From contig NC_016024.1 in NCBI RefSeq assembly GCF_000226295.1, positions 1,781,501 through 1,845,500 on the forward strand: a DNA stretch of 64,000 nt. Direction: 5' to 3'. The position numbers and the translations under genes are program-made. A model generated the notes under the pieces. That model did no database searches, was not told the origin of the DNA, and saw only the letters and a program-made list of their open reading frames with translations. Of this stretch, positions 27,469 through 36,550 are shown piece by piece; within the stretch, counting starts at the first letter, position 1, and each line of letters starts with the position of its first letter. This DNA comes from Chloracidobacterium thermophilum B (lineage in GTDB: Bacteria; Acidobacteriota; Blastocatellia; Chloracidobacteriales; Chloracidobacteriaceae).

Positions 27469-28749
27469 TCACACCGCATCCGGTTCCCCAAGCGACTTGT
27501 CCGGCGTCGGCGCGGCTGAAAGCGTCGTCAGCGGCGAGAGTCCCATCAGCACCAGCCAGCCGGCCGCCACCAGAAACGCCGATGCACCCGTGGCCAGAAC
27601 CGTCACCGTCGGGGTCCAGCCCCACACATCGAGCGCCCGTCCCATCAGCCACAGGAAACCCGCCATGGCAAACGTCAGCGCGCCAAACTCGAAGGCAAAC
27701 ACACGCCCGCGCAGTTCGTCCGGGACGAGCCGTTGCAGCAGCGTCGTGCTGACCACCCAGAGCAGACTGCCACAGATGGTGATGAGGACCGTTGCCACGA
27801 CAACCATCCACAAATGGACAGACCCGGCCCAGAACCCAAAGAACACGCCCCGCAGCACAAAGAGCCAGAAAATGCTCCACGCAATGTTGAGGCGCTGGCG
27901 CAGAAACCAGCCGGCGGTCAGCGCGCCGACCAGCGCCCCAAGGCCGTGCGCGCCGTTGAGAATCCCCACGGACAACGCCCCATCGCGGCCCACCGGAAAC
28001 ACCGTCTGCCCATACACCACGGCCAGCAACCACACCCCGCTTCCCGCAATGGAGATTCCGGTTTTGACGAGCGCCACGGCCAGCGTCACCGGATGCGCCA
28101 GCAGGTACTTGATAGCCACCCAGAAACCCGTATCGGGCGGCGCATCCAGGGACACAGGCTTCGGCGGCGCATCCCGCAAACCGAGCAGGATGACAAACGA
28201 AACCAGGAAGGAAGCGGCATCCACGATGAAGGCCGCCGTCAGACCAAACGCATTGACCACGACACCGCCCAGAAAACCACCCAACCCAAGCGTCAACGAC
28301 CAGGTCAGACTCGTCAACTGGTTGGCCGTGATGAGTTCCTCCGGCTGCGCCACTGATGGAATCAGCGCCTGCCGCGCCGGCTCGAAAAAGGCCGCCAGGG
28401 AAAACTGAAGCGCCGACAGGACGTACACCAGCCAGAGCCGTTCGGGGCGGTCAACGAGCAGAAACCCGGGAACAATGACGGCGCGCAGCAGGTCGGCGGC
28501 CATCATGACATACCGCCGGTTGAACCGGTCGGCCACCATGCCGGCCACCGGACTCCAGAGGGGGAACGGAAGCAGCTCAATGGCGATGATGAGCGCCGCC
28601 ATTTCCGCACCGCCGCCATACTGCCGCGCAAGCTGCATGAGCGCCGCATAGTTGAGCCAGTCACCCAGCTCACTGACAAGCTGCGCTGCCCAAACCCGCC
28701 GGAAGCGCGGATTCTGCCGCAAAAGCCCGATGTAGCCGATGGTCGTCAT
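27469..28749 (-). CDS. MFS transporter, EntS/TetR-efflux-like group
   Basis: A 426-residue membrane carrier. TM1 starts at FRRVWAAQLVSELGDWLNYA, the loop motif after TM2 is GMVADRFNRRYVM, and the middle PDELRGRVFAFEF is typical of the MFS_3 (enterobactin exporter-like) branch. ATG at 28749 is chosen; the frame runs further upstream, but that stretch is not hydrophobic and unconserved. Substrate unknown. A 115-bp gap separates it from the ABC permease upstream. Confidence 0.85.
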   Translation of the reverse strand: MTTIGYIGLLRQNPRFRRVWAAQLVSELGDWLNYAALMQLARQYGGGAEMAALIIAIELLPFPLWSPVAGMVADRFNRRYVMMAADLLRAVIVPGFLLVDRPERLWLVYVLSALQFSLAAFFEPARQALIPSVAQPEELITANQLTSLTWSLTLGLGGFLGGVVVNAFGLTAAFIVDAASFLVSFVILLGLRDAPPKPVSLDAPPDTGFWVAIKYLLAHPVTLAVALVKTGISIAGSGVWLLAVVYGQTVFPVGRDGALSVGILNGAHGLGALVGALTAGWFLRQRLNIAWSIFWLFVLRGVFFGFWAGSVHLWMVVVATVLITICGSLLWVVSTTLLQRLVPDELRGRVFAFEFGALTFAMAGFLWLMGRALDVWGWTPTVTVLATGASAFLVAAGWLVLMGLSPLTTLSAAPTPDKSLGEPDAV

Positions 28750-28864
28750 GCCTGGGATGCTTCCTAAGCCCTTTGTGCGCCGGATGCAAGCTGACCTGCC
28801 CGTGCACAACAACCGGATTGCCCCAGGACGATTGCCTGCCAGTGCTATGGCTCCGCCAGCCCGG

Positions 28865-29977
28865 TCATTCGTAGCGCAGGGCTTCCACCGGATCGAGCCG
28901 CATGGCACGCCAGGCCGGATACAGGGCGCCGGCCGCGCCACTCAGCACCGCGACAGCCGCCACGATGACGAACCACACCGGCTCGAACTCGATGGTGCGA
29001 AACGCCGTGAAGCTCACAATCCACCAGCGGCCCAGATAGGCCAGTCCAATGCCCAGCAACACCCCGGCGCTGCTCAGAAGCAGGGCTTCCTGCTCAATGG
29101 CCAGCAGAATGAAGGCGTCCGTAGCGCCCAGGGACTTGAGAATGCCGATCTCACGGGTGCGCTCGACCACCGAGGTGTACATCGTCAGCGACACAATGAG
29201 CAGGCTGATCATCAGCGCCAGCCCGATGACGACCCGGAGAAAGGTATCCAGCGCCGGGAGTCCGCGGGCATACAGCCCTGGCAGGTCGCGGACAAAGACG
29301 AGCTGATCGGTTGGGAACGCCTCCCGCAGGCGTTTGGCGACGGCTTCCTGCTGGCTGGCTTCCGCACACTGGACAAACACCATCGAACAGCGTCCCGGCG
29401 CGGCAAGCATCGTCTGGAGGGTTTCCAGCGGCGCTTTGAGGCGGGCCCCGCTTGGCGGGTCATAGATGCCCACGACCGTAAACACATGTCTGGAGAGCGT
29501 CACCTGCGCCCCGAGCTGGAAGTCACGGCTGCGCGCCTGCTCCCGGTCAATCACCAACTCATCAGGTCCCTGCGGCGCACGTCCGGCCACAATCTGAATG
29601 CCGCTCATGGCCGCGTAGTCCGCCCATGGCACGCCTTCGAGCAGCCGAAACCCAATGCCGCTGTCTGACGGCAACGCATACTGAATGACCGGCACAGCAG
29701 CCCGTACGCCGGGGATGGCCGCAATACGCGGCAGCCGCTCCAGCGGATAGGCCGGCTGATTTGACACCACGCCCCCGCCAAACGAACCGGACGGCCGCAG
29801 CATGATGTGCGCTCCAACCCGTGCTTCGCGCTCGGCGCGTTCGGCAATGACGCCATGCGCCAGCCCGGTCGTCAGCAGTACCAGCACCGCGCCGACGGCG
29901 ACGCCGAAAGCCGTGGCCAGCGAGCGTGCCGGACGATGACAAAGATTGGCCCACGCAAGTGATGGCATGTGTTGCAA
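28865..29977 (-). CDS. ABC transporter permease, MacB/FtsX type
   Basis: A 370-residue permease: an N-terminal helix (ATAFGVAVGAVLVLLTTGLA), a large periplasmic MacB_PCD-like domain (about 45-245), then three C-terminal helices with the FtsX pattern TSVVERTREIGILKSLGATD and the end MRLDPVEALRYE. The start is probably TTG at 29977: GGAG lies six bases before it, while the ATG nine bases in is badly spaced. No ATPase or adaptor is adjacent. Lipoprotein release or macrolide-type efflux are family roles, but here unproven. Confidence 0.85.
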   Translation of the reverse strand: MQHMPSLAWANLCHRPARSLATAFGVAVGAVLVLLTTGLAHGVIAERAEREARVGAHIMLRPSGSFGGGVVSNQPAYPLERLPRIAAIPGVRAAVPVIQYALPSDSGIGFRLLEGVPWADYAAMSGIQIVAGRAPQGPDELVIDREQARSRDFQLGAQVTLSRHVFTVVGIYDPPSGARLKAPLETLQTMLAAPGRCSMVFVQCAEASQQEAVAKRLREAFPTDQLVFVRDLPGLYARGLPALDTFLRVVIGLALMISLLIVSLTMYTSVVERTREIGILKSLGATDAFILLAIEQEALLLSSAGVLLGIGLAYLGRWWIVSFTAFRTIEFEPVWFVIVAAVAVLSGAAGALYPAWRAMRLDPVEALRYE

Positions 29978-30186
29978 ACGTTTCTCCTTCGTTGGCGTGC
30001 CGTTCCGGCCCGCTTACAACCGTGGTCACGGGCAACGGCGCGTGGCCGAAAAGCCAGTCCTTTGCCGCCAGACTGCCTTGCAGGAGGATACCGAATCGGT
30101 CACATTCCAGACATCGCAAGCCATGGTGAGCTGGTTCCACCGCCCCGCACCGGCCACATTTTCAGCCTTTGTATCCGAATAGCTCC

Positions 30187-31335
30187 ATGAACCGCGACCG
30201 ATTCCTGACACAGCTTGCCATCGTCCTGCTTTCCCTGGGAACGGCCCTGTGGATGAAACCACTTGGCTCCACCCTCTGGTCAGCCGTTCTTGGAGCCGGG
30301 CTGGGCAGCGCGGTTGTCGCCCTTGAACACTACCTGCGGTCACGTCCCATCACGACCCTGATTGGCGGCACACTCGGACTGTTTACCGGACTGGCGGCCG
30401 CCGTCCTCGTCGGCCTCGTTCTCAGCCTTCAGCCGGGCATCCCGGACGCCCCCAAGACCTACCTGGTTCTGACCGCCCTGCTGGCACTGGGTTATCTGGG
30501 TATGGTTCGCGGCAGCGCCAGTGATCGCTGGTGGGAGCTGTTTGGCACTGCTGCCAAAAGCCCCGGCAGCGCCGACAACCGCCCGCTCAATCTCGTCCTC
30601 GATACGAGCGTCATCATTGACGGGCGCATTGCCGACATCGCCGAAACCGGCTTTCTGAGCGAGCGCCTCATCATTCCGCAGTTCGTCCTGCGCGAGTTGC
30701 AGCACGTGGCCGACAGCCCGGAAACCACCAAGCGCAACCGTGGACGGCGGGGACTCGACATCCTGCAACGCCTCCAGAAAAACAAAAAGCTCGACACCAT
30801 CATCACCGACATGGACTTCCCCAACATTCGGGAAGTTGACCTCAAGCTCATCGAGCTGGCCAAGCAGCTTGGGGCCAAAATCGTCACCAATGATTTCAAC
30901 CTCAACAAGGTGGCACAGTTGCGCGGCGTTCTGGTGCTCAACATCAACGAACTCGCCAACGCCCTGCGCCCGGTCGTCCTGCCCGGCGAAACCATGCAGG
31001 TGTTCATCCTGAAAGAAGGCAAGGAATACAACCAGGGCGTGGCTTACCTTGACGACGGGACGATGGTCGTCGTGGACAATGCGCGCCGGCAGATTGGCCG
31101 GGCGGTGGACATCAGCGTGACGAGCGTGCTGCAAACCACAGCCGGCAAGATGATTTTTGGCAAACTCATCGAGGAAACGACGCCACGCCTGGCCTCTGAC
31201 CGCCCGCCCGGAGACCGCTCCGAGCGCCCCGAACGCCCACGGACGCTCAGCGCTCCCACCTCGACACCGCCGACCGGCACCCCCGTGACGCCAACACCAC
31301 CGGAGATGCCGGAAGTCAAGCTTTCTCAGCCGTGA
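30187..31335 (+). CDS. Membrane-anchored PIN-TRAM domain protein, YacL type
   Basis: A 382-residue protein: four hydrophobic helices (about 1-110), a PIN nuclease domain starting LNLVLDTSVIIDGRIADIAE with later acidic residues in KIVTNDFNLNKVA, then a TRAM module near NQGVAYLDDGTMVVVDNARR, and a Pro/Thr/Arg-rich tail of about 60 residues. Bacillus YacL-type proteins share this order; RNA cleavage at the membrane is suspected but not settled. ATG 30187 fits. The last 20 bp overlap the convergent methyltransferase gene. Confidence 0.9.
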   Translation: MNRDRFLTQLAIVLLSLGTALWMKPLGSTLWSAVLGAGLGSAVVALEHYLRSRPITTLIGGTLGLFTGLAAAVLVGLVLSLQPGIPDAPKTYLVLTALLALGYLGMVRGSASDRWWELFGTAAKSPGSADNRPLNLVLDTSVIIDGRIADIAETGFLSERLIIPQFVLRELQHVADSPETTKRNRGRRGLDILQRLQKNKKLDTIITDMDFPNIREVDLKLIELAKQLGAKIVTNDFNLNKVAQLRGVLVLNINELANALRPVVLPGETMQVFILKEGKEYNQGVAYLDDGTMVVVDNARRQIGRAVDISVTSVLQTTAGKMIFGKLIEETTPRLASDRPPGDRSERPERPRTLSAPTSTPPTGTPVTPTPPEMPEVKLSQP

Positions 31336-32059
31336 CCAGATAGCCGGTCAGCAACGAGGACGTGAAGGTAAACTCGAAGTCTTCCGGCACGACGCGCGTC
31401 CAGAGCAGTCGCCAGAATGCCCGGTTCAGGCGCGGGCGCAGGCCGCGAAACCGTAGGTGATGCAGTCCGGCCGCCTGGCAATACCGGGCCATCTCCCGTG
31501 GCGTGATGAACAGGCGGAGCACGTGCATATTGGGCGGCACATTCGGCACGAACCACTCCACGCCCTTGATGACCACCAGCCAGCTCAGCCAGTTCCGGTT
31601 GAAGGTTGAAGCGAAAAACAGCCCGCCCGGCCGCAGCACCCGCGCCGCTTCCCGAATGACCCCGGCCGGGTCCTCGACGTGTTCGAGAAAGTCCATAGCG
31701 CACACGGCCGAAAACGAAACCTCCGGGTAGGGCAACTTCAGGGCATCCCCGACCTCGTAGTGCACGCTGTGCGTCGTGTCGTGGCTTTGCGCCACGCTCA
31801 GGCTTTCTGCGGATTGATCCAGACCGGTGACGGCAAAACCGGCCCGGGCCAGTTCATTCGACAGAAAGCCCCCGCCACAGCCAATGTCCAGCACGGCCGC
31901 GCCGGCGCCGCACCGGGCGGCAATTTCCGTGGCAATCCACGGGTTGCGCAGGCGTCCTTCGGCGCGCAGCAGCGCCACGGGATCATCCTGGGCCGTGTAC
32001 CACCGTTCGCCCAGTTCGTCATAGAGTGCGTTGTTGACCGGCGTCATTCCGGCAGACAT
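31316..32059 (-). CDS. SAM-dependent methyltransferase, UbiG-like
   Basis: A class I methyltransferase of about 247 residues with motif I VLDIGCGGGFLSNELARAG, motif post-I VTGLDQSAES and CAMDFLEHVEDPAGVIREAA, all as in the 3-O-methyltransferase UbiG. The start at 32059 has GAGAGG nine bases upstream. It is downstream of a small membrane protein and a type III polyketide synthase on the same strand, which makes methylation of a phenolic lipid or pyrone more likely than ubiquinone synthesis, because the organism seems to use menaquinone. Confidence 0.8.
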   Translation of the reverse strand: MSAGMTPVNNALYDELGERWYTAQDDPVALLRAEGRLRNPWIATEIAARCGAGAAVLDIGCGGGFLSNELARAGFAVTGLDQSAESLSVAQSHDTTHSVHYEVGDALKLPYPEVSFSAVCAMDFLEHVEDPAGVIREAARVLRPGGLFFASTFNRNWLSWLVVIKGVEWFVPNVPPNMHVLRLFITPREMARYCQAAGLHHLRFRGLRPRLNRAFWRLLWTRVVPEDFEFTFTSSLLTGYLVTAEKA

Positions 32060-32517
32060 CCCTTCCGCCCTCTCCAGAGATTCCAGTACAGCAGTTGGTA
32101 GCACCCGAAAGCCGTCACGATGACAAACGTTCCAACGAGAACGTCACGCCATGCGCCAGCCCCCTGCGGCATATCCATCCAGATGAGTGCCGCCGCCGCC
32201 AGCGTCAATGGATGAAGCAGGAACAGCAGGGCGTGTAACCAGTGCTCGCCGGCAGAGCAGGCCCGGGCGTGAACGAACTCGTCCTTGGTTACAAACAGCA
32301 TGGAAAACACCGCGCAGCCGGCATACCACGCCAGAGCCGTCGGCGAATAAGGCACCCACAGCACGATGGCGTAGCAGACCAGGACGGTCAGCGTATCGAG
32401 CGGATGCCCCAGCCGTTCCCACCGGCCCAACCCACGTCGCCGGTGAAACCAGAACTCATCCCAGAGCATGGCCCCACCCTGTACGAGAAACGGTGCCATC
32501 AACCACCCGTGGGCCAT
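32044..32517 (-). CDS. Small integral membrane protein of the type III PKS group
   Basis: A hydrophobic protein of about 157 residues with four or five helices (for example TLTVLVCYAIVLWVPYSPTA and LHALLFLLHPLTLAAAALIW) and conserved-looking His and Glu residues (DEFWFHRRR, KDEFVHARACSAGEHWLHAL). No family was recognised with confidence. The start is uncertain: ATG 32517, TTG 32523 behind GGAGG, or ATG 32550 inside the upstream gene. It overlaps the methyltransferase start by 16 bp and follows the polyketide synthase by about 10 bp. The grouping suggests a modification or membrane-handling role. Confidence 0.7.
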   Translation of the reverse strand: MAHGWLMAPFLVQGGAMLWDEFWFHRRRGLGRWERLGHPLDTLTVLVCYAIVLWVPYSPTALAWYAGCAVFSMLFVTKDEFVHARACSAGEHWLHALLFLLHPLTLAAAALIWMDMPQGAGAWRDVLVGTFVIVTAFGCYQLLYWNLWRGRKGCLPE

Positions 32518-32527
32518 CGTCAATGCA

Positions 32528-33706
32528 TCACCTCCCTGGCTTCCTTGCATCAGCGCCGGCTTCCGTCGGCCGCTGCGGGTCTGAACAGAGACGTTTGATC
32601 AGCAGGTTGCCACACAGCGTCAGACCGGGACCGAAGGCCAGACTGACCACCAGCGTCCCATCGGCAACGGTGTCATCGGCCAGCATCTCCGCCCAGACGT
32701 AGGGCAGCGTAGCCGAGGACATATTCCCGTATGCCCGCAGCACGCGCCGGCTGGCTTCCACCTGGGCGTCTTCGAGTTCGAGCGCCGCCTGAACCTGCTC
32801 GATGATTTTCGGCCCGCCGGGATGAATAGCAAACCGGGCCCGGCGCACATCGGCTTCGGTGCAGCCCGCCTTCGCTGCCAGGTACGCCACAAAACCGGGC
32901 AGCGCCTGCGCCAGACGCTGCGGCACATCCCGCGCCAGCGTCATGTGAAACCCCCAGTCAGCGCACTGCCAGGTCATGGCTTCGGCTGAATCCGGCAGCA
33001 GTTGTTCCCACGTCGCCACCAGCTCAAAGTGCGGACGCTCCGGCGCCTGGGTTGCGACCGTGTAGCGCGCGAAACCGTCGGCAAACAAACTCTGGATGAC
33101 AAGCTGCTCCGGGTCGTGGAGCGCCGGGTTGAGGTGCAGCGTACACAGCTCCGTGTGCACGACATCCGCCCGCCCTGCCGCACCGTCGGCAAGCAGAAAC
33201 CCGACCGCCTGCCGAATCGCCGGAAAGGCCGCATAGCAGCCCATGTGGTAGGCATGGGTCACAACGGTCGTCAGCCAGCCTTTGGACGCCACGAGACGCT
33301 GGGCGGCGCTGGGTGCGACGTAGCCCGTACATGTGACGTGAATGAGATGCTCCGGCGCAACGGCTTCATCGGCATAGAGACTGGCGAACACTTGGGAGGT
33401 GACTTCGGCAAAACAGTCCATCCGTGCCGCCAGCCCCCGTCCTTCGGGATGGTCGGTCAGGTTGAAAATCCGCATCCGCGCCCAGTCCTGGTGGGTGAAA
33501 TCTTCGAGCGCGTGGAATCGCCGGGCAATGCGCTCCGGGTCGCAACCAAAGCGGTCGAACGCGCGGCGCAGACGGGCGGCTGCCAGCGCCTGTTCGCTCC
33601 CGGTCTGGGCAGCGGCATGCGCGTGGGCAAGCCAGTCATGAATGGCGGACTGCGGCGTGACATACGCCGGCAGCAGACACTGAAACGTGTGCAGAACGAT
33701 TGGCAT
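32528..33706 (-). CDS. Type III polyketide synthase (chalcone/stilbene synthase-like)
   Basis: A 392-residue thiolase-fold enzyme. The catalytic triad is Cys157 (HMGCYAAFPA), His295 (FAIHPGGPKI) and Asn328 (YGNMSSATLPYV). The HMGCYAAFPAI and FGPGLT pieces resemble bacterial alkylresorcinol/alkylpyrone synthases more than plant enzymes. It would extend a fatty-acyl starter with malonyl-CoA. Downstream are a membrane protein and a methyltransferase. The start at 33706 is the first ATG with family-like sequence; the frame continues to 33769. Product unknown. Confidence 0.9.
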   Translation of the reverse strand: MPIVLHTFQCLLPAYVTPQSAIHDWLAHAHAAAQTGSEQALAAARLRRAFDRFGCDPERIARRFHALEDFTHQDWARMRIFNLTDHPEGRGLAARMDCFAEVTSQVFASLYADEAVAPEHLIHVTCTGYVAPSAAQRLVASKGWLTTVVTHAYHMGCYAAFPAIRQAVGFLLADGAAGRADVVHTELCTLHLNPALHDPEQLVIQSLFADGFARYTVATQAPERPHFELVATWEQLLPDSAEAMTWQCADWGFHMTLARDVPQRLAQALPGFVAYLAAKAGCTEADVRRARFAIHPGGPKIIEQVQAALELEDAQVEASRRVLRAYGNMSSATLPYVWAEMLADDTVADGTLVVSLAFGPGLTLCGNLLIKRLCSDPQRPTEAGADARKPGR

Positions 33707-33832
33707 CAGGTCATTCCCATCGGCGTTTTGCAGCCGAAGCTCCACCGCGCAAGGCCGGCGGACAGCCACGGCCCGCTGCCGATGAGGGCGTTACCAGCCC
33801 GTAAGAACGGAAGTACATCGGGCGGCGACACG

Positions 33833-34141
33833 TCACGACCGGGTATCGGGCGTGGGCACTTCGTCGCCGGCAGTTGTGGAGGGAGTTTCATCTTCGGATT
33901 CATCATCCCCGGCAACCCGCTCGCGGACGCGCCTGGCCAGTTCCCGGACGCCCCCCTGCTTGCGTACGATCAGCGCCGCTGCGGCCTTGGCAGCTTCCTG
34001 GGCGGCCTTTTCGGCCGTTTCCAGGTCGCCTGCTTCCATAACGACGCGCATCAGCTCATCTGACTGCTCCAGCATCCGGCGCAGGTCGGTCGTGTTTTTC
34101 TCAAGGGCAAGTTTTTTGGCATCAACTGGATTGACCGGCAT
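33833..34141 (-). CDS. Small charged coiled-coil protein, unknown function
   Basis: A 102-residue protein with a long amphipathic stretch (KNTTDLRRMLEQSDELMRVV, then GDLETAEKAAQEAAKAAAAL) predicted to be helical and probably coiled-coil, followed by an acidic, Thr/Ser-rich tail. No signal or membrane segment. No family recognised. It lies alone between the polyketide synthase and beta-lactamase-like genes; it might be a structural or regulatory protein. Codon use is like its neighbours. Confidence 0.6.
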   Translation of the reverse strand: MPVNPVDAKKLALEKNTTDLRRMLEQSDELMRVVMEAGDLETAEKAAQEAAKAAAALIVRKQGGVRELARRVRERVAGDDESEDETPSTTAGDEVPTPDTRS

Positions 34142-34233
34142 TGTCGTCCCTCTCCGAAATCATCAGCGTTGTGTGTGCCCTGGCGCGCTCAGGCGGGGAA
34201 GCACGGCGATGATAGCGCATCCCGCCACAGGAT

Positions 34234-35322
34234 TCAGCCCGATATGCGGGAAGCTGCCGCGTGAAATGCCCGCCGCACATCCTGCAAGCTGGCCCGGTAA
34301 GGAAAGGTACGGTTGGTCAGCAGGATATAGACCCGCTCGGTCTGGGGGTCGCACCAGAGACTTGTGCCGGTAAAGCCAAGGTGGCCAAAGGCGGTCGGCG
34401 ACAGCCCGACGCCGGTTGCGTTCGGTGAACCGGCCAACATCCACCCAAACGAGCGGGCTTCGGCTTTCCCCGGCGTCAGGTTGGTCGAAAACCACTGGCA
34501 GGTTTCCGGGCGCAGCAGAGGGCTTCCCGGCAGAAACACCCGCGCCAGCTTCCACACCTCCCCGGCCGTTGCAAACAGCCCGGCGTGACCGGCCACACCG
34601 CCAAGGAAATACGCATTGCCATCGTGGACTTCACCCTGAAGGCGCTGCGTACGCCAGCCGGCATATCCCCGCAGCCGCGCCTGCACCAGAGGATGGTTCT
34701 CTGCGGCGATGAGCTGTTCCACCATGCGGCGTTCGTGGGCGTTGCCGTCTTCGGTCGGGGCCGCTCGTTCCCGCCATTCCGGCGGCGGACAGAACCGGGT
34801 TGCCGTCAGTCCCAACGGCTGCGCCACGTGTGTCCCGAACAGAATGGCGAGCGGCTGTCCGGCCAGGTGTTCAAGCAGACGGCCCAGCACGATGTAGCCC
34901 AGGTCGCTATACACAACATTTTCGCCAGGTTTGGCAATCGGCGGCGTCTGCGCAATGACCGGCAGGACTTCATCCGGCGTCGCACACATGGCATAGAGCG
35001 GCCGCCAGGCCGGGAAACCGCCGGTGTGCGTCACGGCCTGTGCAACCGTGACGTGTCCATAGGGACTATCGCGCAATGCCGGCAGCCACTTGCCCAGGTG
35101 GTCGTCAGGCGCGCACCGCCCCTGCTCGATAAAGAGCGCCAGCAGCAGCGCCGTGACGAGAGGTTTTGTCAGTGAAGCCAGATCATAGAGCGTATCGAAG
35201 CCGGCCGGGCCGACTGCGCCATGCGCCACCATGGTTTCACGGCAGCCGACGAGCCAGACGGCGCTCTGGATTTCCCCGGCATCCAGGGCGGCTTCGAGCT
35301 GTTCCCGCAACACATCGCCCAT
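34234..35322 (-). CDS. Beta-lactamase-fold serine hydrolase
   Basis: A 362-residue class C-like hydrolase. The nucleophile motif is SLTK with Ser50 and Lys53 (DLASLTKPLVT), the second motif is YSD (in ENVVYSDLGYIVLG) where most have YxN, and THTGG and GHAGLFATAGEVW are also family features. No signal peptide is obvious. Its ATG overlaps the mltG stop by one base (TAATG), so it is co-translated with a peptidoglycan enzyme and probably works on cell-wall peptides or esters, not antibiotics. Confidence 0.85.
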   Translation of the reverse strand: MGDVLREQLEAALDAGEIQSAVWLVGCRETMVAHGAVGPAGFDTLYDLASLTKPLVTALLLALFIEQGRCAPDDHLGKWLPALRDSPYGHVTVAQAVTHTGGFPAWRPLYAMCATPDEVLPVIAQTPPIAKPGENVVYSDLGYIVLGRLLEHLAGQPLAILFGTHVAQPLGLTATRFCPPPEWRERAAPTEDGNAHERRMVEQLIAAENHPLVQARLRGYAGWRTQRLQGEVHDGNAYFLGGVAGHAGLFATAGEVWKLARVFLPGSPLLRPETCQWFSTNLTPGKAEARSFGWMLAGSPNATGVGLSPTAFGHLGFTGTSLWCDPQTERVYILLTNRTFPYRASLQDVRRAFHAAASRISG

Positions 35323-36383
35323 TACTTCTTGTTGATGAGCTGGGTATGCAGCCCCGGACGCTGCGCGCGCTGAAGCCTGCGATACTCAGCCACGGCCACC
35401 TGATGCTCGGCTTCGTTGCGCGAGAAGCGATGTCGTCCGCCGGGGCCCAGCACGAAGTACAGATACTCCGTCTGCGCCGGCTGAAGGGCGGCCCGCAGCG
35501 ATTTTTCACCCGGCGAGGCAATCGGCCCCGGCGGCAGCCCCGGAGAAAGGTAGGTGTTGTAGGGCGACAGCAGGCGGCGGTGCGCCGGGTTGTTGACGTT
35601 GTCATCCCACGTGCCGTTGAGCTTGGCGGCGTAGATGAACGTCGGGTCGCATTCCAGACGCATACCCTTGCGCAGCCGGTTGTGGAAGACACTCGCCACC
35701 AGCGGGCGTTCGGCATCGTCAGCGGCTTCCTTTTCGATCATGGAAGCCAGAGTGACAACTTCCCGCAGTGTCAGGCGGCGGGCTTCCGCCTGCTGGCGCA
35801 GTTCCGGCGTCCAGGCCCGGCGGAAACGGGCCACCGCCTCGGCCAGGATTTCGGCATTCGTCGCCCGTTTCGGAACAATGTAGGTATCCGGGAAAATGTA
35901 CCCTTCAAGGCTGGTGGCCTGTGGGTCAAGGTCAGCAATCAGGCGCACGTCCAGCAGTGCCGGATCGAGCTTTCCGTTGGCGGGACGGTTTGGCAGCAGG
36001 TCGTTGACCTCGTAGATGGTCAACCCGGGCCGAAACATGATGCGGCGCGTGGCAACCGCGCCCCGGCGGATTTTTTCCAGTGCGGCCAGCGGAGCAATCG
36101 GCGATTCAAACTCGTAGTCTCCGGCCTGCAAACGGCGTCCGGCCGGGTTGAGCATCAGATAGACCAGTGCCGGGTAGCGGTTCGGGATGATGCCGCGCTC
36201 GTAGAGCAGTTCCACGACCTCGCGCGCGCCCATCCCCGGCTCGATGGTGATGAGTTCGTCGGCAGCCCGGTGACTGAACGGTACGTGCAGGCTCCGGTAG
36301 GACAGAAATCCCATCCCAACCGCAGCCAGAAGAGCGACTGTGACGACCGCAAACCAGGCGAGTCGGCGGCGTAGATGTGCCAT
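35322..36383 (-). CDS. mltG: Endolytic murein transglycosylase MltG
   Basis: MltG cuts nascent glycan strands and sets their length. Of 353 residues, a membrane anchor lies at about 8-28 (LAWFAVVTVALLAAVGMGFL), then a LysM-like part (EPGMGAREVVELLYERGIIP) and the YceG catalytic domain with ASMIEKEA (catalytic Glu), VFHNRLRKGMRLECDPTF and YNTYLSPGLPPGPIASPG. The C-terminal text ends KVAEYRRLQR-like. It is one base ahead of the beta-lactamase-fold gene. Confidence 0.95.
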   Translation of the reverse strand: MAHLRRRLAWFAVVTVALLAAVGMGFLSYRSLHVPFSHRAADELITIEPGMGAREVVELLYERGIIPNRYPALVYLMLNPAGRRLQAGDYEFESPIAPLAALEKIRRGAVATRRIMFRPGLTIYEVNDLLPNRPANGKLDPALLDVRLIADLDPQATSLEGYIFPDTYIVPKRATNAEILAEAVARFRRAWTPELRQQAEARRLTLREVVTLASMIEKEAADDAERPLVASVFHNRLRKGMRLECDPTFIYAAKLNGTWDDNVNNPAHRRLLSPYNTYLSPGLPPGPIASPGEKSLRAALQPAQTEYLYFVLGPGGRHRFSRNEAEHQVAVAEYRRLQRAQRPGLHTQLINKK

Positions 36384-36519
36384 GACGTATCCTGCTGGGG
36401 CAGATGATCAGACGCCCGTCACCATGCAAAAGACTGTGGGTGAGGCGGCGCGCCGCAGCACAGCATGACACGAAACACAGCCGGGAACAACCCGCTGTAT
36501 CAATCCCAGTCTAAGCCTG

Positions 36520-36541
36520 AAAAAACCGGAGACCGTTCCGG
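36520..36541 (-). terminator. Second (distal) terminator of the subtilase gene
   Basis: Reading the minus strand, CCGGA and TCCGG form a short stem (36526-36530 with 36537-36541, plus one wobble pair) followed by six T (36520-36525). It lies 15 bp beyond the stronger terminator, giving a tandem pair. Confidence 0.5.
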
Positions 36542-36550
36542 CAGGAAGCA

